A stretch of 64,000 bases of DNA from Rhynochetos jubatus (lineage: Eukaryota > Chordata > Aves > Eurypygiformes > Rhynochetidae), in contig CM050649.1 in the NCBI GenBank assembly GCA_027574665.1, positions 65,314,150-65,378,149 on the forward strand, in the 5' to 3' direction. The notes beneath the pieces were generated by a model. That model saw only the letters and a list, made by a program, of their open reading frames with translations. It searched no databases and had not been told where the DNA came from. A program made the position numbers and the translations under genes. Of the stretch, positions 13,189 to 22,777 are shown in pieces (positions within the stretch are counted from its first letter, which is position 1; every line of letters begins with the position of its first letter).

Positions 13189-13977
13189 AAATTTACAGAT
13201 TCACAGATTCACAGAGTGTTAGGGGTTGGAAGGGACCTCTAGAGATCATCTAGTCCAACCCCCCTGCCAGGGCAGGATCACCTAGAGCAGATCACACAGG
13301 AACAAGTCCAGGCGGCTTTTGACAGTCTCCAGGGAAGGAGACTCCACCCCCTCTCTGGGCAGCCTGTCCCAGGGCTCTGTCACCCTCACAGGGAAGAAGG
13401 GTTTCCTCACGTTCAGGCTGAACCTTCTGTTTTCCAGTTTATGGCCATTGCCCCTAGTCCTGTCACTGGACACCACTGAGAAGAACCTGGCCCCACCCTC
13501 CTGACACCCACCCTTTAGATACTGATAAGCATTGATAAGATCCCCCCCTCAGCCTCCTCTTCTCCAAGCTAAACAGACCCAGCTCTCTCAGCCTTTCCTC
13601 ACATGGAAGGTGCTCCAGGCCCTTAATCACCTTAGTGGCCCTGCGTTGGACCCTCTCCAGTAGCTCCTTGTCCTTCTGGAATGGAGGAGCCCAGAACTGG
13701 ACACAGCACTCCAGGTGAGGCCTCACCAGTGCAGAGTAGAGGGGGAGGATAACTTCCCTCAGCCTGCTGGCCACGCTCTTCTTAATGCATCCCAGGATGC
13801 CATTGGCCTTCTTGACCGTGAGGGCACACTGTTGGCTCATTGTCATCCTGTTGTCCACCAGGACTCCAAGGTCCTTTTCCCCAGAGCTGCCCTCCAACAG
13901 AACAGCCCCCAACCTGTCCTGGAACATGGGGTTGTTCTTCCCCAGATGCAGCACTTTACACTTGCACTTAAATTTAC
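13189..13977. repeat. 8-bp direct repeat flanking the CR1 copy (likely target-site duplication)
   Basis: AAATTTAC occurs at 13189-13196 and again at 13970-13977, exactly abutting the two ends of the CR1 insertion. The right copy starts where CR1 similarity stops (just after the antisense of [10 protein letters not shown]). The left copy partly overlaps what could be a third, degenerate 8-bp tail unit (CTGTAAAT against CTGTGAAT), so part of the left match may come from the element. CR1 often leaves little or no duplication, so an 8-bp one would be notable. Confidence 0.6.
13197..13969 (-). mobile_element. Best-preserved CR1 LINE in the window, 5'-truncated, minus strand
   Basis: CR1 moves by target-primed reverse transcription; ORF2 encodes endonuclease and reverse transcriptase. 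This copy keeps only the C-terminal part of ORF2 and the 3' UTR. From the truncation point the minus strand reads [19 protein letters not shown], then the conserved blocks [64 protein letters not shown] and [13 protein letters not shown]. The frame then shifts at a run of seven C (13542-13548; seven G on the coding strand, where related copies have six) and continues as [12 protein letters not shown] through [16 protein letters not shown] to a stop at 13282-13284. So about 220 codons survive with one homopolymer slip and no other break seen. The tail is two CTGTGAAT units, unlike the ATTCTATG or ATTCTGTG tails of the copies at 11572 and 37517, so it belongs to a different subfamily. Confidence 0.95.
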
Positions 13978-15069
13978 TTTCTGTCTGATCCTTACAGGCA
14001 GGTAATTCCCCCCCATCCCCCTGCCCCCTCCCCACATGTGTTAACCCAGATGCATATAAATGCTGGTGGATCCAGACACTCTCACCGTGAAGCCCCTTGT
14101 GCTGTGAGCCTCACCTCTCCTTCCAGGCCATCGGGTAGCCCCCCTTCTCCCCTGCCTTATCCTGGGCTCAGGGTTGCACACTGAGCGCTGAGCAGGCACT
14201 CTGCCATGGCAGAACTTTTATCTTTCCTCCATGACAGACCGATCTCAGTGTTTCAAAAATCCTTACATTTACCTGCTTTCCCATGCCATTGCAAAATTAA
14301 TTCTACACCAAATTCAGGGTTACAGGATTTTTGCAGTAAGTGGGTGGTATACTTAAGTCTAAATTGAATTCACTTGAAGGAATTAGCTAAAATGGGAGCT
14401 TTATTCCTCTTAATTGTAAATATTCATTGATAACTTTGGACTCTTTCTCTGTATCAAACTTTTAAATTTCTTGTACATTTATAATTTACCTAACAAAGTG
14501 ATAGCAAGTTTCAAAGCGTACAGATGTTTTACCTTCATAAATAGAACAACAAAGTCATTTCTCTGTGTTGCTTTAAAACCATGGGCTTGATTCAGTTAGG
14601 ATCCTGTAATGAAACTATTTAGATAATCAATTCAAATCAGGGTTTGGAGCTTCTTCAGTAAACTACTGGGTTATTAACCTTAACGATGTCAGTGTTTGGA
14701 GTTTTTGTGTTTCCTGCTATCAAACTCAACTCATTAGCATCTAAGGTAAAAGTCATGGGTCTGTTTCATACTGAGAAATGTATTAATGTCCATAATTAAA
14801 CACAGCAACCATGTAGTATAATGTGAGGGAATTGGGAAGTTGGAAAAAATCGAGAGGGATACTGCAAGGGCAAATTCATCCTACTAAGCTTTTTCCTAAA
14901 GGTCTCTTTGCTGTAATTTGGCTTAACACACTGAACTAACAGGAACATGTACAGGTGTGGAACAAATTGATAATTGTGCTTGGTTTGACTACACCTGTGG
15001 AAGTTATATATGGTTCAATGCCCTACAGTATAAGGCATAGGAAGAACTTGAAAGTGGTAGCTAAACGTG
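13978..15069. other. Unique DNA between a CR1 and an LTR fragment
   Basis: No gene recognised. The first 200 bases are C-rich on the plus strand (13990-14170), continuing the bias seen left of the CR1 insertion. A TATA-like CATATAAATG lies near 14052, without other promoter evidence. The rest is AT-rich with no repeat I know. Confidence 0.5.
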
Positions 15070-15345
15070 TTGGCTTAGCCTTGGCTGGCTGCTGGATGCC
15101 CACCTGGCTGCTCTCTCAATCTCTCTCTTCAACAGGACAGGGTCAAGATAACAGGTACATCCACCTGCTGCAGTGTGGGGTCCTCCCCAGTCCCCAGCAG
15201 TGTGGATATCTTCCCTAGCGTCGTCCTCCATGGGCTGCAGAGGCATCTCTGCACCAGTTCCTGGATGATGTCCTCTCCTCATTCTTCTCTAATCTTGGTG
15301 TCTGCAGGGCTATTTTATTCCTATCCTATATTCCTGTTAGCTACA
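15070..15345 (-). mobile_element. Broken fragment of an avian endogenous-retrovirus LTR, minus strand
   Basis: Several blocks match from memory a long, widespread avian LTR in antisense: GGCTGGCTGCTGGATGCCCA near 15081, a GTGTGGGGTCCTCC block near 15174, a CTCCATGGGCTGCAG block near 15227 and TTGGTGTCTGCAGGGCT near 15296. It is incomplete and strongly decayed, with no matching second LTR or internal region nearby. The retroviral class is not certain. Edges are approximate. It looks older than the solo LTR at 59536. Confidence 0.5.
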
Positions 15346-16660
15346 ATGGAATGGCTTACATTCACATCCAGGTTTCCTCTGGCAGTCATACACCACCTGC
15401 CTATCTCGTGCTTATGACTTAGAAGTAATCTAAAATACATCATCTTCTGCTGTTTTTCATAATCATTCCTGACTCTGGTGAGCATTTAGGACAAATTGGT
15501 TTCACTGTGGGAATAGCTCTCCTTATAAATTACCTTCCCTATTAAATCTCATAAATCTTAGAGTGAAATGGGCAATGATAGAATGATATTCTCTGCAAGA
15601 ATGAATATCTAGAAGTGTTACTACTCCAGAATTGAAAATTTAGTTATTTTCACTGCTTACAGTTGTACCAACTGACTAAAGCCTGGAAAAAGTGAAGACC
15701 AGTGGATTAAAATGGGAGCATGGTAAGGACAGTTCCAGGACACTAAACCTAACGTAATTCATTGCTCTGCCATCAGAATCTCGCAGGTCGAATGCAGATC
15801 CCGAGAACCCTTGGTGGAACTAGAAAGTACTTCCAAAAGACAGAGAATATATCTATATCGCTTGGCAAACAATTTTATGGTAATTGTACCCCCATCTTTC
15901 TAATCACATCCATGTGAATTCCATGAGTGACAAGTCTTTTTTCTCAGTATGTCTTTTCCATTAGTATATTATGTTTCAGATCAGTTATTTACAGCAGATG
16001 ATTAAGTTGCCTCACAGTGTCATTTTTAGTGTATGACTGAACGTATTAGTTCATATTTTGATGTATTCTTGTGACTTACCTCTGAATGATATACTAGTTT
16101 TCAGTGTCTTTGTTAACTTAGAGACACAAAGAATGACAAGACAAAATTATATGATTTAGAGACTCTCAATTGCTAGTTATGAATATAAATTCAGCACTGT
16201 CATTTTGGGGGACCAGTCGTTATCAACTATGTCCTCGAGTACCTAGATAATTGCAGTTAAGAGCACAGCAGTAAATCATTTAAGAGTTTTTTCCAAGGCA
16301 CTTTATGTAGGATAATTTTAGCACAAGACCAACTTTCCTCTGAATTAAAGAATGAGATATTTGTAGAAAGTTTGAGAATGACTTCACGATACAAGGTGGC
16401 AGATGAGCGTAATGATGCTCCATCCAAATTCAGGTGCAAAAGCATTTGCCTGCTGGTAAAGGCTCAGTCGTTTAGCAGCTTCTGAAGCTCACCAGAAACA
16501 TCAATTTGGCATCATACAAATTAATTAGCTGCTTGAGAACACAGCAGGGAATGTGACTTAGGAGGAAGAATTCACAAGAGAAAGTAAAGGAGGAGTCACT
16601 GAGAAGAGATAAGGAGATACCTGAGACCTCAGGACAGAGCTGTAAGGACTGATCTATTCT
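15346..16660. other. Unique AT-rich DNA, nothing recognised
   Basis: No gene, RNA or repeat is recognised between the LTR fragment and the next CR1 copy. Open frames are short and without domains. Confidence 0.6.
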
Positions 16661-17583
16661 TTTGCAAAATAATCTGGATGAAGGGTTTGAGTGCACCCTC
16701 AGTAAGTTTGCAGATAACACCAGACTGGGCAGGAGTGTTGAGGTGTTGATCTACTTGAGGGTAGGAAGGGTCTGCAGAGGGATCTGGACAGGCTGGATTG
16801 ATGGGTCAAGGCCAACTGTAGGACGTTCAGCAAGGCGAGGTACCAGGTCCTGCACTTGGGCCACAACAACCCCCTGCAATGCTACAGGATTGGGGACGAG
16901 TGGTTGGAAAGCTGCCCAGCAGAAAAATACTCGGGGGTGTTGGTCGACAGCAGCTGAATATGAGTCAGCACTGTGCCCAGGTGGCCAAGAAGGCCAACAG
17001 CATCTTGGCCTGAATCAGTGTGGCCAGCAGGACTAGGGAAGTGACTGTCCCTTTCAACTGGGCACTGGTGAGGCTGCATCTTGAATCCTGTGTTCAGTTT
17101 TGGGCCCCTCCCTGCAAGAAGGACATTGAGGTACTGGAGTGTGTCCAGAGAAGGGAATGGAGCTGGGGAAGGGGCTGGAGCACAAGTCCTGTGAGGAGCA
17201 GCTGAGGGAACTGGGGGTGTTTATCTTGGAGAAGAGGAGGCTCAGGGGAGACATTATCACTCTCTACATCTACCTGAAAGGAGGTTGCAGAGACATGGGG
17301 ATTGGTCTCTTTTGCAAAGTGACAAGTGATAGGACAAGAGGAAATGGCCTCAAGTTGCACCAGGGGAGGTTTAGATTGGATATTAGGAAAAATTTCTTCA
17401 CTGTAAGGGTTGTCAGGCACTGGAATGGGCTGTCCAGTCACCATCCCAGGAGGTATTTAAAAAATGTGTGGATGTGGAGCTTAGGGACAAGTTTAGTGGT
17501 GGACTTGGTAGTGTTAGGTTAATGATTGGAATCAACTATTTTAAGGGTCTTTTCCAACCTAAAAAGTCTATGATTCTATGATT
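16661..17583 (+). mobile_element. CR1 LINE, longest copy in the window, plus strand, decayed
   Basis: This is the longest CR1 copy here and reaches into the reverse-transcriptase palm. It opens with NNLDEGFECTLSKFADNTRLG; the catalytic pair normally read as FADD is FADN, with the second Asp codon replaced by AAC at 16716-16718. Later blocks are the CTGCACTTGGGCCACAAC block near 16851 (KVLHLGHNNP-like), [19 protein letters not shown] in another frame, then [19 protein letters not shown]-like sequence, [36 protein letters not shown] and [13 protein letters not shown]. At least three frame changes and internal stops separate these blocks, so no enzyme can be made. The 3' end carries ATTCTATG-type repeats. 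The subfamily keeps an [15 protein letters not shown] region, unlike the copy at 13197. Confidence 0.93.
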
Positions 17584-18227
17584 TATGGGCATTTAGTTCT
17601 GTACGGAAGCTGGGGAGAGGAAATGAGTTCCTGAACGATTGTGTGGAGGCATATGTATAATTATTGCATTTGAGAAATAGTCTTGAAGATTTTCAGTTTA
17701 AGTCAAATACTTTTCACATTCTAAGGTTAAATGAGAACACTTCTTTCTCTAATAGAGCTCTCAAAGAATCAGGTTTTTGGAACAAAGTATGCTATTTTTG
17801 CATGAATAAGTCTTCTATGACCCTATTTTGATGAACAGCAACACATTCTACCAAAAGATAACGGAAAAAGCAGATTCAGTAGACATATTGCATATTGCGA
17901 TAAGTTCTGTTGCAGCCGTGCCTGTGCCCTGCCATGTTCCCTGATCCTGAACTGCGGGCTTAATATCTGAGCTTGTTCTCAGACCTGCTTCATCACCATG
18001 GCTTGTTTGGTGAGCTGACCTTTATTAGTGTTGCCAGACCTGCTCTGCTCCTCCTGCTTGTGACTGAGGCCATGGTCCAGCCCCTGCCTCCCTTTCCCCT
18101 GAGGAGCAGCTGTCCTTGCTGCTCCCTGGCTTTGAACACCTATGTCTATCTGCTCTACTTTCTGTTATAAAATAGTTTAACAGTAAGGTATCCAATTTCC
18201 ATAGCATTCTTAAAGAATAAGGCAGAT
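17584..18227. other. Unique DNA with a C/T-rich patch
   Basis: No gene recognised. The patch 17915-18170 is GC-richer and rich in CTGC and CCTGC words; it could be part of an unrecognised old repeat, but I cannot name one. Confidence 0.45.
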
Positions 18228-18440
18228 GAAATGGAAAGAGTCTAGAAAGGAGTTACAAAGTGATCATAAGTCAAGAGAACCACACAGGCAGGAAGAATTG
18301 GAAGAAACAGAGTTGTTTAGTCTAAGGATGAGCAGAGTCAGAGAAGCAGCTAAGTGTATTTAAAGAACCGTGCAAACAGGAGGATATTCTGAATGCACAC
18401 ATGTTGGACAGGACAAGAAGAGATCTCAGTAGCAGTAAGA
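18228..18440 (+). mobile_element. Probable very old CR1 fragment, plus strand
   Basis: Short blocks line up with ancient CR1 ORF2: the GAGTTGTTTAGTCTAAGGAT block near 18311 (like the codons for ELGLFSLEK), a GTATTTAAAGAACCGTGCAA block near 18356 (like the YLKGGC region) and GGACAGGACAAGAAGAGAT near 18407 (like SDRTRSN). Spacing and order fit CR1. No frame is kept. Similarity is weak enough that a profile search would be needed to be sure. Confidence 0.5.
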
Positions 18441-18442
18441 AA

Positions 18443-18490
18443 AATACAGTTGCTAAAAATGCAATTTGCTAAATACAGTTTGCTAAAAAG
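18443..18490. repeat. Three imperfect tandem units of about 16 bp
   Basis: Three units of roughly 16 bp follow each other, of the form AATACAGTTGCTAAA, AATGCAATTTGCTAA and AATACAGTTTGCTAAA. It is a short local duplication next to the old CR1 fragment. Confidence 0.8.
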
Positions 18491-21400
18491 CTATCTAATT
18501 ATAATGAGAGCAATGGAGTAGAAAAAGTGGCCTGAGGAGAGAGTGGAGATTCCATTTTTAACGCTTAGACAAATACCCATCAGAAATGATGCACACATAT
18601 TTGGTTCTGCCTTGGGATGGAGGATATCATCCTCCAAGCTCCATCCTGCAGTGTAAAAACCTTCGATTTTATCACTGAGGACTGCTGTTCTGAGCCCGGG
18701 ACATATCCCAGGGCTCAGTGCTCCTCTCCTGCAACACCCCACCCCTCAGCAAGCTTTCTTTTACATGGTTCTGTTGCTTACTGTTTGTTCTTTACTGAAA
18801 ACCTGACTTTCTGAAGACCACTTGTGTACAAGTGGTCTTTTTCAATCACACCTGATGTGAACTTATTGAGCTAGAATACTCCATCCTTCCTAAGATAGGG
18901 GGAAAGCAAGGTGAAAATATCTATGAGGGGAAGAATACTGAAGAATTTCATAAGAATTACACTGCTTCTCCACTGAAAAGTAACATGCTAGACGAAATAG
19001 GCCTGGAAACTTCTGTATTTTTGAAGGCACAGTTTGTGCATCTCCTGTTTTCTGACAGCTCCATATACAGTAGTAGCTTCATCTATCACAATATTTTCAG
19101 TGCAAACTGTGATGTGTGACAAACTGCTTAATAGTATATACAAGCTGTTATGGCTGTCAATGACTGAGACATAATCAGGGTTGTCTTATGGCCTCTTTTA
19201 GCTGATTATCTTGGTGGAAGCAGCCATAGCAAAAGCAAAAATCCTCCTCAGTGAGGAGCTTTCTGCCTTCCTAGCAGAAAAGATGCTGCTTTCCACCACC
19301 ACACTCCAGCACACCACTTAGTGAAGGATGTGGGAGATTTCTCTGTATCAATGTTTAACTAGATAACCCCACTATTTTGTGTCTGATCAAGTTTTGCTTG
19401 AAGGAAGTAAAGACTGCAGGAAAAGTCTCCAGTGAACAAAGAAGAACCTTTAGTTCTAACAGCTGAAGATCTAAGTTTGCCTCACTTTAAGCAGGATTTA
19501 CTGTGGAAAAAGAATTCACAGTAGCTAGAGCTCCAGCAAGCTATAATTCTAAATAAGCAAAAACGTAAAAGCAAAACCCCACTTCACACAAATGCAGCAA
19601 GATGAGCAGTACCTTCAGTGTTTTTTCTGCATAAAAAGAAACTTTTCAATGATTTCTTGTCTGGTTAAAAATAATTTTCAGCACATATTGTCAGCAATGT
19701 TTCTTCTCTGTGCTCTACCATTAAGGGCTATTCCCCAGAATGAAAGCATTCAGAAAAGTGAGAAATTCTTTCCCTGATCCCAGTTTGGAAATCTGAAGAA
19801 ACCAAAGTAAAATGTATTGGAAGATACACGTCTTCTAAAGTTGAAGCATCAGTGCTGCTTCCTCTTTCTCTGCTTTCAAAACATAAGTCAGACCTACTCT
19901 TCTTTAACATCTTTTAATTCAAGTTGGAGGGTTTTTTTCAGTGTCTTTTATAAAAATAAATGTTCTGTCTTCTACAATTGGCAGACACCACTGGCCAGTT
20001 GCCCAAGTAACTAATCAACATGAAACCTTTATCAAGACATACTGCAAAGGATATACACTATTATGTGCCAGATTCTGTCACTACTTTTAAGGTGAATAGA
20101 TGAAATTTCAGCCACAAATCAGTTTCTTGTTGTCTCATTTGCGAAGATGATAACTAACATCAAATTATATTTTGAGACTCCAGTAAGGAAATGTTTTGCA
20201 AATACTAATGTCCTCACAGAAGTAAGTACTGTATGGTTATCTTCTTTTATAGCTACCCTATCCTTCAGATGAGCAAAAAAAAGAGTTCTAGTTTAATTGC
20301 ACAGCAACATAGTCAGAAATAGACACAGATAGTGACATCTGCACCAGAATTTCTCAGCTTTTCTGAAAATTTCCAAGAAGTGCATAGTACTGTAAGTGGT
20401 TCCCTGCTTTGATGCTAGACCACTTCTGACTGAAGAAAATTTCAGCTGCTTAATAACACCTAATTCAACTCCTTTGCTCAATTTTCTGTGTTTCCTTTAC
20501 AATTGAGGCTACTAAGGATCTTTTTATCACCCTCCACAGGAGCATTCAGTTCCTTGATTTACTTTCAGTTAATGGGAAAAAAAGGAATGCATGTTTTTTA
20601 TCTTTTTTTTTTTTTGGTGTTCTCTGCTTAGAACCACATGACTTTCTTATCACCACCTTGAAACTGGGAGTGACCGTAGGTGCAGCACTTGCTGAGCACT
20701 CACGGTAAGCAGCTTGAATGTGGCCTTTTCTAGATCACAGGTTTTGACTTTGTGTCTTACTCAAGAAATAAGGTTTCTAACAGATCCTACTTCTTGGCTT
20801 CTTTTGTACATTGGGCCTTATGAAAAAGGGACTCATTAATGCCATTAGCTGCATCCTCTAAAGCTCCCTGACAAGCTGTAAGTACATAGTCTAAAGATGC
20901 ACAGTTACATAGTCCCTAGAAATGATGCCACATGCTACTTTTAGCTTTGGGTGTCTTCTCAGTTATTCATATGCTCCAAAGCAATCGCTGTATCTGAGGC
21001 ACACAGAGGACTTAGATGCAGGGGCAGTCTAGTTATTTGTTGGCTCTTTGGATTCATGACGAGCTTTGAACAGTTATTGCATATAACTCATTGCTATTTT
21101 CTCCCCAAAATCAAGTTGTTAGAATTTTTTAGCAGGCAACACTCTACATCAGAGTATGCCAGCACATCTGTGCCGCTAGTTATACAAACAAAACCAATCA
21201 TTCAAAACAAAATACCTGAACACTTAATTCCCCTCTGCAAATCTCCTTGTGGCACTCTGCAGTCAGATCCTGCTCCTCCTCCAAGCCAGTCCTCTACTCC
21301 CTGGTGAGAAATCGTATTTTGTTTGGGTAGCAGATTTTTTCCTCAAGGTGTGCCAAAGTCACTGACTTACACTTCAGTAGCTGGTGACAGCAGTGTGCCC

Positions 21401-22251
21401 GCTGGCTCCTGAGGATTGCAGCTGTTTGTACTCCTCCCGTCTCAAACTTGGATTGGTGCCTACGGGACCTCGAGGAAAAATGTTCATCTGAATATCCGAG
21501 GCTGTGTTGTACAATATGTTGTCTAATTTCAACACTGTGGTACACTGGGTTCCCTAGGAGGCTTTCTTAATGTAGTCTTATTGCTCGATATACTCCGGTG
21601 ACTGCAACACACTTAGCTCACTGGGAATGTGGCAAAGCAAAACCACTCGAAAACAAACACCATCCATCATTGATGGGAAGGGGAAGGAGCAAGGAAACAC
21701 AGACCGTGCCAGCGACCCAACAGGTTGGGTCAGGCAGTCTCTGTTCCAAAGGCATTGGCAGCCCCACCACTAACCAGGCTCAAAATGCTACCTGGTCCAT
21801 CCAGCTGTGAAGTGGGGCAGGGGAGGGAAGAGCCTGTCTACACCATTCGGTTGCCCTCAGTGGGCACAGCATCCAACACCTTCTGTACACCAGCTGAAGG
21901 GGTCAGCTGGGCCAAGTGTGATTCTCAGGGGAATGAGGAACATCTCTTTTTGAGGAGACCAGTAATGGCATCACCCTGAATGTTTTCATCTGTCAGACAT
22001 GAAAAAAAAGAGGGAAAAAAGGGTAGACAGGGCTGCTCCATAATGCTGCTGCTGGTTACAACCATGTTTTGAATCAAAGTATCGCTGCAGGATATTGCAT
22101 ATGGCATCAATACATCAGCAGAGCAGTGTAACTCTGATACTGCACTGGGTCATAGATTATCCTCCCATCAACAAATGTAGAATTTATCGATTAGCAGGAT
22201 GGATATCTGGGAGGAGAAACATCCAATTCTCAGGGTGTTTTTGCCTAGTGT
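18491..22251. other. Unique DNA, no gene recognised
   Basis: Apart from the hairpin at 18814 and a T13 run at 20603-20615, no repeat or gene is recognised. Open frames of 60-118 codons are present but share no family motifs and lack splice or promoter context. Confidence 0.55.
18814..18839. repeat. Perfect inverted repeat, 12-bp arms, followed by five T
   Basis: AAGACCACTTGT at 18814-18825 is the exact reverse complement of ACAAGTGGTCTT at 18828-18839, with only GT between. The top strand then runs on as T, giving five T at 18838-18842. A transcript would fold into a short tight hairpin followed by U residues. It is too short for a microRNA precursor. Function is unknown. Confidence 0.9.
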
Positions 22252-22777
22252 TTAAGGAATATGTGGAAAACAAACTTCTAATTTCCTTTTAGAGGAGCAT
22301 GTGCTGTGTCTGGGAAAGAGGAGCAGTCTCAGATCTTTCTTACCCTGGTCCACCGTGTGCTGCCATCTCCACAGAGGAGCATTTCCCATCCCCATGGCAA
22401 CAGGAAGAGGAACACAATTTGGATGTCTGTGGAGGACCCTCTCAACAAAGCTGTTCAGAGGTTTTGGCTTTCCACCACCCAGGCGGCAATGCCAGGGCCC
22501 ACCCTGGGACCACAGCTGCCCTGGTACACCTGGACCAGCTCCCCTGAGTGCAGTTTTCCTTCTCAGCACCCCACTTTTTCTCTTGAAAATGACTAAAAGT
22601 ATTAAAAGGTGTTTTGGCGGCACATTTGAAGGAGAACCCATCCATCCTCCCAAGGCAGCAGTGACAGATGGAAAGAGTAGAGCAGGGGGAGCCTGGCTCC
22701 AGGCAGGTGGTGGGCAAAACACCTGTAGGACAGCTGGTTTGGTTACAGGGAAGCTCCTTCTGGCAGTGCGCAGCTGA
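22252..22777. other. GC-richer block open in several frames on both strands
   Basis: All three plus-strand frames are open for 80-158 codons in this block and two minus-strand frames for 91 and 156 codons. The longest plus frame (22301-22777) starts MLCLGKRSSLRSFLPW and the longest minus frame (22252-22722) starts MFCPPPAWSQAPPALL. Neither has a domain I know, and low stop-codon frequency is expected from the higher GC content. It could be a noncoding exon, a decayed repeat or chance. Confidence 0.35.

Noticed and set aside
13463-14035. A 190-codon minus-strand frame that could be called a host gene
   Set aside because: All but its first 22 or so codons are CR1 reverse-transcriptase sequence; the start lies in flanking DNA.
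17139-17522. A 127-codon plus-strand frame
   Set aside because: It is the C-terminal end of CR1 ORF2 in the copy at 16661-17583.
18814-18839. MicroRNA precursor
   Set aside because: The stem is 12 bp with almost no loop, far shorter than a precursor hairpin.
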